A stretch of DNA of 64,000 nucleotides, from positions 2,262,001 to 2,326,000 of the forward strand of contig JACATO010000121.1 in the NCBI GenBank assembly GCA_018389105.1, written 5' to 3'. This DNA comes from Nautilus pompilius (taxonomy: Eukaryota > Mollusca > Cephalopoda > Nautilida > Nautilidae). A program made the position numbers and the translations under genes. The notes beneath the pieces are model-generated. The model did not search any database, had not been told where the DNA came from, and worked only from the letters and a program-made list of their open reading frames with translations. Of this stretch, positions 1 through 14,300 are shown in pieces. Each line of letters starts with the position of its first letter. Position 1 is the stretch's first letter.

Positions 1-3000
1 CGGCTTATTACAGCATAAAATAAGGATTCCACGTCGAGTGTCCGTGAAAAATCATTCATTCTGCCGCAGTAATGGGATCTGTTAAAACAATCAGATGGCA
101 GAAGCTACAGAGCCTGTGTGCAGTACTGTGTTCCAATCGAGACGAATACTATTACTCTTCCACGTGCCCCCGCCTCCCTACTGCAGTGACAGCATGTCCA
201 CGAGATCTACGAGAAGAATTTCATTTCATAAAATAACATCATCATCGATTAACAGCCGGAGTCGGAACTGTGTCGAATTTTTAATGGAAAAGCGATGTGG
301 ATTTTATATCTACTGTAATATCCAAGCACCACACAGCATTATTTAGAACTATTGCAATGTTAACATTTTATTATATCCATGGGAATGAATTTGGAAGTGG
401 AGGAGGGGTCCCACCTATTCCTGTTGAGTCAACATAAAGTGCAAATGTTTGCCTGATAAAAACAACAATGCTGTCAACAGAGCCAAGCATTACCCACCCA
501 ACCAGATTAGTAAGGCAAAATTGCAATAATAAACTGTCCAACGAAAGACTCATTGATAGGTGAGATTTGAACCCCATAGAATGTAGATAATAGCCAAAAC
601 AAAAGTATTTCACAGTCCATGCAGAATCCAGCCAGGTGAGGGGGTTTGATTCGATCAATAGCAATAAAATGAGACCAACAATATGGTTTCAAATTTGCAT
701 GTTTGACTGGAAAGGTTGGGGGGGGGGGTCACTAACAAAGCAGATCTTTCTAATTACATTTCTTTCTATAATACTTATTTATCTAACAGCATATTTAATC
801 ACAAAATGGGCAAAGTTTCTTAGATATAAATGTTATGCCCTCATTTTTCAAGTGGAAAGAGAAACCATTTTCATATATTTAAATAAAGCAAAATTAGTAG
901 TATCCAAGTATTACAAACCACCTAAGGAAGAAGTTTTTGTAAATTCTAAACTATTTATTTAAATAAAATGAAAACGATTTACAATCACCCATAACTAATA
1001 CAGTCTGGGTGTTTGAACTTAGCAGGAAATCAGTCTTCACACAAATCCAAATATCACTGACCTCACTGGTACATATCACTGTCAGTCAGTCAGTCTCAGT
1101 GACATGCAGGAACTACCTAATCTTTAACCTGAGATAGATGGATGGCTGGCCAATGTTCATGACATTTTCTCTCTCTATCTCAAGTGGTGGTTTTAGGAAA
1201 GAAGACTATAACAGTGGAGACTTTTAAACTAAACTCCTCATTTGCTTTCTGTGCCTTTATACTTTTCAGAGCTTCCATCTGTACTTTAAGCTTGCATTAA
1301 GAGAAATACCTGACAAATCCACTTCAGCTACATTTTATTCCACCTGAATAAAACTGAGTTCTTGATGCTTCTGACCTCTGGTATTTGTTGTTTTACAAAA
1401 GCCATCACAAGCATTAATACAGTTGTTTTCTGCATAATACCTAATGTTTGTGCTATGATTTTTTAAAAAAAAAAATATATATAATACCTTTCAGTGCCAA
1501 AACAGAACTTAATAACAATAAAATTTGTATAATTAGGCTCACCTTTGTCCTTTGGCAAGGGGTAGCACCACCTTGGAAAATGCAGTGTGTGTCATCCCCA
1601 AAACAATACCTTTGTTGGTTTAGCTCTTGACTCTTGTCAGCAGCCTTCTTAGTAACACTGAAAAAGTGCAGATAGCCCAGTCTGGAAATGTATTCTAATT
1701 CCAAAAGGAATTTCACTGTAGTAGTCAGGAATTCCATCAAACTCATAGAGGTTGAACTGTCTGAGCTAACTTTATTCCACTCCAATACCTGCCAGAATGC
1801 TCTTTGGTTCATTGGAAATTGTTCATGCCATCTTTTTGGTCAGGAGAAACTCCCTTTACAGAGATGAACATGGGAATCTGCATCCACTCAGCAACATTGG
1901 GTAATCCTGCTGACTTCAATTCTATCTATGCCTGATTTAGGTACAACATAAATGAAATGGTAGTGAGTTGCTTCTTCATTCTTGGTAATCAATGGATGTT
2001 AAGACAAGCTACTGTTGTTGTTCAGTTATAATTCTGGATGCAACTTCTCATCTTTTCAACCCTTGATTAATCAAAGTAACAATAACAGACTTCTTATGAT
2101 ATCTCAGCACTCTCCAATCTTGAATTAAATGAAAAATATGAAAAAAATTAGGAATTTAGAGGATAAAACAATTCAATATTTCATAATGCACAAGGACTTG
2201 GTGCCATTTTTATGAAAATGAATTGGCTAACATAATAGTATTTTCTGACAATTTAGAAGAATTGCATGTAATACCAATAAACCATATTTCTAGCTTGTTT
2301 TAATTATAATACAAATAAGGTGAGAATAATTTTAGTTGTCATACATACATGATAATATTAGTTTATTACTTACAACTGTGGATTATGCAAAGGATCCAAT
2401 AAATAAAAATAAGAAAATTTTGAACATAAATTTTAATTATTTGTGTATCTAAAACTCAGCTTTATCTATGTATCATAAAGCTATATGCAAGCTTCGTCTA
2501 TGTTATAGATTACTTAATACATATTAAGGAAAAGAAATTAGAAACTAAGGCAGACCTGATGTGGTGTTATGGCAACCACCATCTGTTCAACCCTGGCTAG
2601 GTTTTTTTTTTTTTTTTTAATGCAAGAAAAAAAAAAGCTGGTTACTAAGCTGAAGCTAAAGATAGTCTTTCTGTTGATATTTTTAATTTGCTGGTCTCCA
2701 GAAGCTAGTTTTCTTTGAAAGATTTGAATATCTTTCTAAATAAAATTACTGAAAAGACAGGGGACACATTTTCCTTATGTATGAAAAAGTTTCCAGAATT
2801 TATGTAAGTTGAGTGTTGGTCCAAATGGTATGCCACATATGTAGATTTGGTCTGGTGTTGTCTGTGGCAAGCGAAGGTACAGATTTCCTCTTCCTATTGA
2901 TTTAGCAGCAGCTCCACTCTCTATCCTGAGTGCGTGCATAGAAAAGTGGCGTCATGCAGTGCATCTCTTAGACTATCAAACAACTGAGCAAAGTTGCTTT

Positions 3001-3230
3001 TAATCTTGGCATGAGACTGAATTAGTCATAGTACAGAATCTCTACTTTAGCCTTTCTATTCTTAATGTTACCCCAAATTTAAAAAAAAAAAAAATTAACA
3101 TCTCTGAAACAATTAGCGGCCACATCATCTTATATGACAAACAAAGTGGATGCAAAACGTTAAAAATAATGAGAGCAGTTTGTTTTGTGTTTTTTTTCAC
3201 CACCATGAACAAGCCTGAACAAGTCGAGTT
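1..3230. other. AT-rich stretch, no gene recognised
   Basis: I see no gene I can support. The stretch has poly-T and poly-A runs (for example near 2603 and 3080) and a short CAGT repeat near 1078-1097. A minus-strand open frame at 1453-1812 ends next to a possible splice donor, but its product matches nothing I know, so it is not called. Confidence 0.5.
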
Positions 3231-3239
3231 TTAGACTTG

Positions 3240-3321
3240 ATATTAGGTTCTGCGTGAGTTACGTGCTCTTAGTTTCGACTTAATCCGCATTGCGCCACCC
3301 AACGTAGGAAAACAAGTCGTG
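3240..3321 (+). other. possible non-coding first exon of BBIP1
   Basis: A short island richer in CpG than its surroundings ends in a good splice donor, GTAAGC, at 3322. The BBIP1 coding exon begins after an acceptor at 6417-6418 and has only a short leader before its start codon, so at least one upstream untranslated exon is expected. This island is the best candidate I see on the plus strand. The start boundary is a guess; only the donor is defined. Confidence 0.3.
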
Positions 3322-5564
3322 GTAAGCTATGAATAAAGGCATTTCTTAAAACTTTTGAACTAATTGGCATTAGATACGAAAAGTCTTCTTATCTTTACAT
3401 TTGCGGGTTCGACAGTACAAGGTATTAGGGATATTCAAATGAAATCCGACAGAAGACCATTAGGGCGAGTGATAGACGGGACAGCCCTGTCAGTCAGTCA
3501 GACAGACAAAGGGCTTTAATCTGCGGGAATCAGAACATATTTACTACTAGTGTATACACAGTATTTGTTAATAACCTTGGGTGGGCGAAGTCGGGCAGAT
3601 AGACTCTCTCCCTCTTTAAATCCACTCTACAGACTTCATAAGAAAACAACCGGAAACTTTGAAGGGTAAAGGTGGTGAGATTGTCGCTCTGTACTACAGT
3701 GAATGGCCTTTTCTGTTTGCAAAAGCTAACTCATCATCATCATCATCATTATTATTATCGTAGAAAAGGGAGAAAATCAAAGGCAGTTTAATGAGATACT
3801 GAGCAAATTACACTCATATACCAAGATCATAACCAGTTCGAGGTGAGGTGGGGGGACAGACAGACAAAATTTTCATAAGTAAAATGAAAAACGAGTCGGG
3901 TTGGAATGTTGTGAAACCGCGCTATTTCTTTCTTTTCTTTTAATAACCCACTATACCTATTTATGGTTGTTATCGTCGTGTTCGGTACACTGGCGAAGTC
4001 CTTTAGTCATATCTTAGACTTTACGCCTAGCCGGTGAGCAGAAAGTTTTGCGCAATGATTAGTGTCTAACCTTTACAGGAGTAGATTAGCCAAGTTGTTC
4101 CCTGCAATTCAATAATTTAAACAAAACTAATAAAAGTATATATACACTGAATAACACAAGTAATAAAGAATATTTAATGAAATATTAAGGGGAGAAAGAA
4201 GCTCTTGTTTTTATTGTCAGAAGTTAGTTAGCAAACAGATATCACCAGCTGGTTGTTTACATAACTTAAGCATTTGTGCATTAATAGGATAATATATTTT
4301 ATTGATATCCCTTAAAGGAACAATGATGATAATTTGGAGCCATGTAATGTTGAATACAGCAGCTGATTTTTCTTACTTTTAGCAGAATAAAAATATCGTA
4401 ATTAAGAAGGGCTACTTATCTAACAAATGGAATCACTTTAGAATTATATGACTTATAGATGTACAATCAAGAGAATGATGTTAGGATCCATTATGCTTCT
4501 AATATCACCAGTCGCCAATGTAGGCAAAGCCACTATGCATCTAAGAGATATCAACTTAATAACCGTAGGGCTTTGAATGCTGGTCTGGGTTTTCTCTCTC
4601 ACATATCTCAACTCTAGTTTGATCAGCCAAATTTTGAATTTTAAATAACAAAAATCTATCATATACATTTTGAAGGATTTTTCAAACTGATCACTTCAGT
4701 TAATACACCTGAGTTTTATTTAATAATAATAATGCTTGCTAAATATACCTGAAGATGGTTCACATATTATATATAAAACCTGGGAACATGAATTTGTTTA
4801 TAGTGTAGGGAGGAGCACAACTACCCCACTTTCGGGTATTGTACTATAGTGTCAATGAGACTAGGCAACTTACCACTTGCCCTGACAGAACCATTATCCT
4901 GGAAAGTGATCCACCAAATTGACTAACAATTGGAAAAGTATACTCTTACTGTTAGACAAACATATCTTAAAAAACCCAGATTTATGACTCAAAATGCAAC
5001 TAAATTTGACTAATTTACAAAATTTTCTAGAGGCAGCCTTTTGGCAGGCAAAGCTTGCTTCACTATACTTAACACAAGAAAGAAAAAGGAACCCTTTCCT
5101 AATGGTGGACAATACATATACATACATAATAAGAGCAGTGAGAGCATAAATAATAATACGTAGTGGAAATGAATTTTGAATCTTTGGCTGATAATGGATT
5201 TTTTTTTTTTTTTTTAACCAGCTGAGCTTGTCAGTCTATCCATGCCTAGGGTTTTTTTGTGAGGTAAGAATAGTAAGTAATATTTTAATCTAGTTGCAGC
5301 AGCTATCTATTTTAAAATAGCATATAGTTTGAAAACACTTTCAAATTGTAAGGGTGATTTAAACTACATCTTTGTCTTGCAAATATGAAGCCAATGGTAC
5401 AAACATGGTTATTTCACAGAATCTTTAATTTCTCCCTTTATTTCAACTTGTTAGTGTGAAACATCAAGATGCTTTTCATCTTCACACATTTTGTATCCAC
5501 TTCCCAACATCACAGCGGCTTTTATCTTGTCTAAACCCATTTGTTCAAATAACCACAAGAGATT

Positions 5565-6100
5565 GCAAAAAAAAAAACCTGCAGGGCCAGTGCTAAGTTA
5601 GGATACGCTTATCACTGAGGTCTTATTTTGTCAAACATTTTAAAAAAAGAAAATAATAATAATGCATGAAAAGAGTAAGACTTGTTTGCATTTTATAAAA
5701 TTGATCAATCTTAAAAGATGAGGAAAAATTATTGCATGTCCCACCTGTACTTATTCCAACACATTTATGCTTAGTCTACTAGTTGGAAGCTGCAGAAACT
5801 TCAGGTGGGGTATACCAATGGTGAATTATAACAAAAAAAAAAAAACCTGCAGGGCCAGTGCTAAGTTAGGATACGCTTATCACTGAGGTCTTATTTTGTC
5901 AAACATTTTAAAAAAAGAAAATAATAATAATGCATGAAAAGAGTAAGACTTGTTTGCATTTTATAAAATTGATCAATCTTAAAAGATGAGGAAAAATTAT
6001 TGCATGTCCCACCTGTACTTATTCCAACACATTTATGCTTAGTCTACTAGTTGGAAGCTGCAGAAACTTCAGGTGGGGTATACCAATGGTGAATTATAAC
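5565..6100. repeat. 268-bp perfect tandem duplication
   Basis: Two head-to-tail copies of a 268-bp unit. The first runs from the A-run before CCTGCAGGGCCAG at 5578 to about 5832, and the second repeats it from 5846 to about 6100. I see no base difference outside the length of the joining A-runs. Each copy begins and ends in poly-A, so slippage or unequal exchange between A-runs is a plausible origin. It lies in the presumed 5' intron of BBIP1, about 320 bp before the coding exon. A very recent duplication or an assembly artefact are both possible. Confidence 0.9.
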
Positions 6101-6445
6101 AAAAAAAAAAAAAAACTAACACAAAAGTGGGCACATTCATAGTTACTCATCAGTATTTTTTAAGGGCAAACATTTTTTTCTAAAATTGTTCAGTCCTTTT
6201 TTAAAAAATCCTGCAAGAATGACCAATTTCACCTACCACAAAAAAAAAAGTTTATGTATGAAGCAAATTTATTAACTCAGAAGGGCACTGAAATGTAAAT
6301 AAAAAGTAGGGGTCAAATTATGCAAGAGAAAACTTAATTACTTCATAACTAAAAATATACAGTAGTTTGTTTTTTTTTAATCTATTTTTTCCCTTATATT
6401 TATTTTCTGTTTTGCAGGTGTTGATACTGTATAGTGAAAGATTTT

Positions 6446-6673
6446 ATGAAGATGGCAGAAATGAGTGGAATGTTCAAAGAAGTTTTACCAAAACAAGGAA
6501 TGTTGTATCATGAAGATGTTCCAACTGTTGTTATGTGCAAACCTAAACTGTTACCTCTGAAATCTGTAACTTTAGAAAAACTGGAAAAAATGCAACAAGA
6601 TGCTCAGGAGATCGTCAAAAAACAAGAATCAGAAAGCAACAAAAACTCACCCCACGTGTCTCCTTCCTTCTGA
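6446..6673 (+). CDS. BBIP1: BBSome-interacting protein 1 (BBIP1/BBIP10)
   Basis: This exon encodes the whole 75-residue protein, the smallest subunit of the BBSome, the coat complex that moves membrane proteins in and out of cilia; the vertebrate protein is also linked to microtubule acetylation. Recognition rests on the family core: FKEVLPKQG near residue 10, then a block reading [11 protein letters not shown] and [13 protein letters not shown], which matches vertebrate BBIP1 almost residue for residue. The C-terminal tail is lysine- and serine-rich and not conserved. A consensus acceptor (TTTTGCAG) ends at 6418. An in-frame GTG at 6434 precedes the first ATG at 6446; a second ATG at 6452 gives MAEMSGMF, which lines up with the vertebrate MAEVKSMF, so the true start is one of these two. 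The gene faces RMND5A tail to tail. Length is close to the short human isoform. Confidence 0.93.
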   Translation: MKMAEMSGMFKEVLPKQGMLYHEDVPTVVMCKPKLLPLKSVTLEKLEKMQQDAQEIVKKQESESNKNSPHVSPSF

Positions 6674-6898
6674 GCCGCCACCTTCCTCTGCTGCTTCTAC
6701 TCATCATTTTCTTTTTTTTTTTTTTTTTACATTGGAAATTCAACATCTATCATGTTAAGAATTTAGTTTTAAGTCTTATAAAATTAAATGTTGGCTTTTA
6801 GAAAAAAGGGACAATTTTATTCTTAAAGTTTTTTTATTTCTTACTGTAATTAAAGATCAGTAGGAACCTGTCATTCATACCATTAAATTGGATATGAT

Positions 6899-6904
6899 AA
6901 TAAA
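6899..6904 (+). promoter_or_regulatory. candidate poly(A) signal of BBIP1
   Basis: AATAAA about 225 bases after the BBIP1 stop codon. It is the first full match downstream. A T-run at 6711-6729 lies between. Position fits a 3' UTR end, but no transcript evidence is available. Confidence 0.5.
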
Positions 6905-8151
6905 ATACCAGTATTCTACTGCCTGATTTCAGATTTATACACAGAAAATATTTAGGAGTTATTTTCAAAAATCTATACTTTGGTTTTAAAAAAAAAAATT
7001 TATATGCAAAGTTGGTTATTGATTAGACAGAATATTTAAAATATGAATTCTATTTTGTGTTTATCCAGAAGCTATATACTGGTTTAAAACCTGTGGAGTG
7101 CTCTTCCTGATGCTGCTGTTGAAAGTAGATTGGAGCACATGAAGCATCTAGACCAAAGAAAGATGAGATAAGGATTTTTCATATAAAATAAAAAGGAAAA
7201 TTTGTTTGCATAGAAAAAAAAACCTAAGTCAATAGAAGAAAAACACCGGTCATCATAAATAATCAAAATAGCATAAATATCCTAGCTTACTGGCTATGCG
7301 GTAAGTTAGTTCACGTAGAGCAGATGTAGTCTTAGATAACATTTATTTTTATTTTTTAACAAATTTTCAGTAAAAAGCAAGGTTACATCCTTGTTCAAAG
7401 AGTTTTACTTAAAATATTCCAACTGTATTTGAAGTATGGTAGTTTACAAATAACTTTTTTCCACCATTATGAAAGTCGCTGACACAAAAAAGAGTCACAA
7501 TTTTATTAAAATTACTCAAACTTATTCCCTTATTATTTTAAACAGCTTTTATATATGATTATCCAGCAAAATTAATAAATCATAATGGTCAAGACTTTGG
7601 CAAAATGTCTAAGCTGAAACTATTTTATTCTTTGACAGGTGCATAATTTGCAGAGGACCTATCACAGTTACACTGTACTGTCTGTCGTAACATGAAGCAA
7701 AAATCTGCATATACTATGCAAATTAAATTAACTGGTTGAATAATTATAAAGTTCAGTTATATAATTAAACCATTTCAAATTTTTTTAAGACATACTGGCA
7801 ATGAAGCAACTTTTGGTTCAAACTGACATACAAGAGCGCACAAGTCTTCTATTGTGTACAGATCAAGTAAGATGATAAAAAGAATGGAATGTTCGAGTGT
7901 ATAACATTAGCTGGGAATAAAATTTGGTGACGCTTGTTGGCATATCCTGAAATTGGGGCTTAAAAAAAAAATAGTGATCCTGTAATTGTACTTAAATTAT
8001 GCTGAAACACCCTACATGAGCTAGATTCAAGCTAATGTTTGATTCAATATTACAATTAATAGTTTTGAATCTATCAAAGATTCCTGAATACAAGCGTGCT
8101 GTGTGTCCTCTTGAGTATTCAGATAGTAAACTCTTATTTCACTATATAAGA
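6905..8151. other. convergent intergenic stretch
   Basis: AT-rich sequence between the 3' ends of BBIP1 and RMND5A. I see no coding exon, repeat or RNA gene. Both 3' UTRs may extend into it. Confidence 0.5.
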
Positions 8152-8157
8152 TTTATT
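8152..8157 (-). promoter_or_regulatory. candidate poly(A) signal of RMND5A
   Basis: On the minus strand this reads AATAAA, about 160 bases beyond the RMND5A stop codon. Placement is typical; it is unsupported by transcript data. Confidence 0.45.
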
Positions 8158-8315
8158 AATTTTTGGCAATGTTTAAAAACAAATTTCAGAATTGAAGAAT
8201 GTGAAAATTTTGTTTTGTCCAAGGGTGAGATTTCTGATTTTTTTTTTTTTGTAATGTTCATTTATATATGATGTGTTAGTTAAATAAAAGATAAACAGCT
8301 GTCTTAATAATGAGA

Positions 8316-11300
8316 TCAGAAGTATATTCTTTTGGCATCAGCAGGTATCTGTTCCATCGGACAATACGGGCACTTCACTCTGAAATTTAAAAAAAAAAAA
8401 ACTAACTAAATCATCACTTTTTCTAAAGAAATCTCAGTTTTACATCTCTTTTTCCTGGGCATTTTCTTGTTCATACTTTTTTCTCCGACACTGAACAATC
8501 ATCTGTGGTTTATAGATGCCTGAAATAACTGTTTTTGCACTAATTCTACATTTCAAAAGAGTGATATTTATAATTACAGAACAAAACACACCTAAACTTA
8601 ATAACAACACCCCTCCAGCACAAGATAGAACCTTTTCTCCTGCAAGCCCACACCCTGAACATTTCACTAGATGTCGACTTTGCATCTAAATATTTAATGG
8701 ATTAAAAAACTCCAAAATTTAAAACTAACCTCCAACACTTATAGAATGGCCTAACTTACCTTCCTTAGACCACTTTTATAATTTCATTTTTATTATAAAA
8801 CAGAATTTCTCATATTCTCATGCTTACACTATACCTTCTAAAATTGAAATCAAAAATGAAAAAGTAGCATTAGAGAATAGAGCGATTTCTCCTTTTGTAA
8901 AGAACTATTGTGGTCAAATTAACTGATAACTGATTAAAAGAACTGACCAAGCACTGATTACAATGTTTTATAATTGATTATGACAATACCTTTTGTATTT
9001 AATACAAATCAAATCGGAATAAAACTAAGAACAACCTGTTATCGCATTAAGGTATCAAAACTGATGGCCTCATTTTATAATAATGGTACTAGTCCTAAGT
9101 ATATCACTAACAAATTTGAAGATCATGTGATAGCAGATGACACACGATCAATCTTTGTACTTTTTAAAACTCTCCAGTGACTCAGCTTATCTTTACAGGC
9201 CATGAAATCTTGTTTATACAATGTCTTCCAGAAACATTAAAATGTCAATCTGGATGGTGACCAAATAATTTTGCTCAATTTAGACAAAAACAGAAATAAT
9301 TTGTAACTGGATCATTTAACTATCTAATCATGTCTTGACCAATGTATTGTTTTAACTAGACTAGTTTTTCAAATAAGAACATTAAAAAACAGGTGGGTGG
9401 AATTAAGTACTGTGTACTAGCTTCAGAGTGTGTTTTGGAAATTAACAAAATAATTGGTGTTTTATAATTGTGTATCTGCTGTCCAGCCTGCATTTGTAAA
9501 TCCCTCCAAATTGCAGAAGATGGAAAGCACTTGCTCTATCAAAACAATTTTTCCAGCATCCCAACATTGAAACAACAACAAAGAAACCATATTTCTATGG
9601 TCAGTTCTCTTCCCTGTATAGTGGATAAAACTCACAATTTACGTCATCTCTTTCTCTATACCATGAAATATATTAAATAACTAATAAACTTCTAATTAAA
9701 TATTCCTTAAAAATTAAATAATTTTTTTAAACTCAAGATTGAATTCTATTATAAGATTCTGCAGAAACTTATTTCAGATTTTGTTCACAATTTTCTTTTA
9801 GCACCTTAGAGAACTTACAAAAGGTATTCATAGATATACCTTTAGTGAAGATGTAGACAACCACATTGGTTTCATTTTCTGTAAGATTGCTGCCAGAAAC
9901 TAGACTTTATAAGCATCTTTAAACATAACGTCTGTATTACATGTATGCCAGACGATTACTAATTGATCATTTCTTCTCATTAAAAAAAATTCCTGTATCA
10001 AATAAGATGGAAATTGTGTATTTACAACTTCTTATTTGAAACTAAGAGATATTTTACACCAATGTGAATTTTGAACAATTATTATTTGAATTAACAGATC
10101 CACTATTTTTTTCTTATTTTCTAATTAAAACAACAACAGAAAGCATACTGGGATGTTTAAATGAATTAAAACTGTCAAACCATTACCAGGGCTCTCTCTT
10201 AAAGAAAATTAAAAATTTCCTGATTTTTCCCCCAACTGAATAACATACTTTCTACTATTAATGTCACATATATAGAATGTTAAAAGAACTAAATAAATAA
10301 ATAGGTCCATCCCTAATCTTACATTTAAATTTTATTTATTCAGTGCAGCAATCAAGTCAGCTGTCCCATCTGGAAACAAGTCCAGTCTTGCATAAAATTA
10401 ATGATAGAAAACTTTTCAACATGAACACAAACACCCAACAAGATTTCTATTTACAATATGTGCAGATTCCTCAAATGGTAGTCATTGTTTAGACTACAAT
10501 AGATTAGCTTCATTTTCTTAATACAGTCTGCACAGCTTCTCTCTTTTGCAGAGCTATCAGACTTCACAATAAAATCAGTTTCCTATTTCTTTCACACTTA
10601 ACAGAAAATACTCTTTGTATGACAAAGAAAGAAAATAGAAAAATTTACAAATGTGCTTGCAGCAGTGTCTCATGCTTTCCTTGGGTTAACGTAAGTTATC
10701 TTATGTGAACAAAGTAATTTCCTTTCATTGTAAATAAATTAGAGAAGGAATCATATGCTTTATATTAGTATAAAATAATTTCAGATTTTTTCTCTCATTT
10801 TACTGGAATTGACTTAGATACATCAAATTACTGATATCAGCTAGCATGCAGCCTCACCTAATAAAAATAAAAAATTTTTCTAAAAACATTACAAATGAAT
10901 TGACGTTTACATTTTTTAAATTAAATTATCTCCCTTAGCCTTTCTTTGTCTCTAATGTGCTATATTTTTAAACCAACCAAACTGACATCTGCAGCAGCTT
11001 CTACTTACACTGGACAACAAAAAATAACTTTCGTCGGCTACTGAGGTATAATCTGAAAGACCAAGCAAGTCAGGATTTGTAGTTACAGAAAAATGGCATT
11101 TTCAGTCATTGTTTATTAATAAATCAAGCACATCACAAAATTGCAAAAAATTAATTCATTTCACAATATAAACACATTGTATAAAGTATACATTAACTGT
11201 TTAAAATGCTTTAAGTACCTGATTTTACACTTGTGAATAGCAGTGGTTAACATCTGAAGAAACCGACAATAGTCCCCCATTATGTTGGAGTTGAATCTCC

Positions 11301-14300
11301 CCTGATAGCAAGTCTCCATTGCCTTTGTGTTTTGGGGGAACCTTTCACTATGCTCATCGCTCACAGCACAAAGGTTGATTGGGAAGAAATCCAAGTGTGA
11401 ATGAAGAAAATGCAACTTCAGTGACATATGACAACCCATTTCTTCAAAGACTTTTAGCATGTCTTGAACTAAGTCGGCATATTTGTCTACTTTGTGGTTC
11501 CCAAGGAAGTTGTGGACTACCAGTTTGAAAACCTCCCATGCAGCCAGCTCCAAGTCTCGACTGGAAGACTGGATCAGAAAATAAATCACGAATTTGTGGT
11601 CTGACAAATATTCCAGCCTTCAATTTGGCATGAATTAAAATTGCTCCAAATTTTTCTTTCAGATAAAGAATTCCTGCACCTTCAATACTCATTGCCTTTA
11701 CAAAGCTCTTCATTAGGCCCAGCTTTATATGCAGTGGTGGAAGAAATATTCTTTGTGAACATACCAGTGGCGCATGTTTCACATTTAATTTTCCTGGAGT
11801 ATGGTCTGTGCTTGATGGACATTCTTTGATCTCAGTGATTTGCATCGTCTCAGTTATTCCATAAGCACGTGTGTGTACATGTAAGTAGGCGACCCACGTG
11901 GTTCTCCCACATAGCCTGCTGTGTGTACACAGTACTAAAAAGAACACTCAAAACATAATTAAAAATCCTTACATATTGGGTTAATTCTGATTTCAGATTT
12001 GAAAGCAGCATACTCGAATTAGTCTTAGACACTTACTTTTACCTCAGTAGCAAATTGGTTGTTGTCCAGTGTTATATGCATTACTGTGGGAATTTTCAAT
12101 AGCAGTATTTTACAGATTTTCCCATCTGAATGGTAGTACTATAATCTTTTGTAATTAACAGAAAGTATGCAAAATAGGACAAATTTCCCTCACTTTGCCA
12201 GTATTTCTTGAGAAAAACAAACAGCATCATACAGTGCTATTTCAGTGGATTTTCACTTGAACATCCCTATTAGAAGTGATATGGTGTGTAAAATCTTAAA
12301 TTAACAGTGAAGATTTAATGCAAAAATTATTAATATATATATATATATATATATATTAAAAATCAACAAACTTACTTGCTTCCATTTGATAATTTGTTGA
12401 GAGCATCCTGGGAAATAACATGGCCACATATCAGTCTCATTGGTGGGTTACTGTCGTTGCTTTGTTGACGTAAAATGGGGCAAGCAAAAATAGAATGATA
12501 TTGATAATCCTTTCCGAGATCAATTTCTACCTTAAAAAGAAAAACAACAAACAACACACCATTTTAAAATGTAATATTTGTCTTTGGAAGTTGTTTTTAT
12601 AGAGAATAGAAAAAAAAAAAAGCAAGCACAGGAATAGGAGGTGGCACAAAATAGTTTAACATGAAATAACAAAAGATTAAAGGATAAGACAGGCTGAAAT
12701 AAATATTATTGCTTACTGGTAGTTCATCCTTGGCAGTCCATACTCCTGTACACTGCCTCTGTTGCATAACCTGTCGGATATTCAGTAGGGGTGGAAGAGC
12801 AACACAGCCTGCGCGAATACTGAAAAAAAAAAAATGGCTGTATTAGCAAGAAAGAGAGAGGAGGTAAGACAAAGATTTTCAAAGCCATGTTGTATTTGGA
12901 ATAGACACTTTATATATGCTCAATAACTGCCTAAAGTACATACAAATTTTTACAATATTCTTAGGAACTTTGGAAATCAAAACAGACTTTCAAGATTCTT
13001 TAGAAAGCATGTCAATAAAGCAAAAATAGGTATAGTAGGGCAGTGCATCTATCCAAAATTGATATCTGTAATTTGCTCATCCAACTGTCAGTACAGAATC
13101 CTAGCTTATGAGTAAAAAATAGACACATTAAACTTCAAGAACACACACACCTCACACTCAAAGGACTTTCCACTGACAATCCCATCAGAGCACATGCATC
13201 CCTTGTGAATACATCACAAATCTCAGCCCAGTAAATTGGATCCAAGAGGTAGGAATACGGTGAATTTTCAATCTCTTGTTTAAGGTAAAGTAAACTTCCC
13301 ATAAGTACCTGTAAATCTGAGGGAAAGATAAAACAATGATGAATTAATTGATATGATGTAAAAAGAGACATTTTATGCAAAGCTTTAGCTAGAAATATAG
13401 TATCCTGCCACATTAATTTGGCCACCTGCACAAATTAACATAATCATGCCTGAAGTATGTAAATTTAAAGTATGTACATATTAGATGACTAGGTAACCAG
13501 ATAAACAGTGTACACTACACCAAGTCATCTCACCATGAAGTTCACTGAAGAGATTGTCAATGGTATAGCAAAGCAAACTGGAAGATCTCTAGCAGTAACC
13601 ACCACCAGAAGATTGCACCATTACTTGCTACATCTGCACTCACCATTGATATTCTCTTGCTGACATCATCCATGCAACAGAAATAATTTTTAAAAAAAAA
13701 TCCCAAGATCATCATCACTGAGTGCTCAAAGGGTATGTAGCATATAAGAAACCCCTCTGTCCAAGAAATAAAATGTTTTGAAAGGTTCAAACAAAGGGCA
13801 TGTCCAGCAAGAACCATGATTACTCTTCTAAGATTCCAGGTTTCAGCAATTCACACCTGGAAATCACACCTGAGTTTGGAGAAGACCTAATGAAGACAGT
13901 TAGTCCCAAAGTCTCCAGTCCACACAAGTATGGAGGTGGGAGTGACGATATGGGCTGCAATCTAGCATGGTGAAAAGATAGAAATGGTTTGTTGAAGAAT
14001 GTCTTAATTCCGCCAGGTATATCGCCATTGTAAAGGCACATCTACAATTATACCAACAAGATATACTGAGATTAATTCCCATATTCTTAGGATGATGGCA
14101 TTACATGCCACACCTCTCATGTGACCAGTCCCGAAAAGGAATCAATATATTAAACTTTTTCCAAAAGCCCTGATATAAATCGGATCAAACACCTGTGGAA
14201 GCATCCATATTGTCAGATGACAGCAACCATCTAAGTCATTCCAATGTGATAAATTAAAGAAAATTCTCTCACAAATATGATGAAACCCACACTATGATAC

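Noticed and set aside
1453-1812. 119-codon minus-strand frame ending near a GTGAGC donor
   Set aside because: Product unrecognised, no partner exon with a matching phase found, and AT-rich context; a chance frame is as likely.
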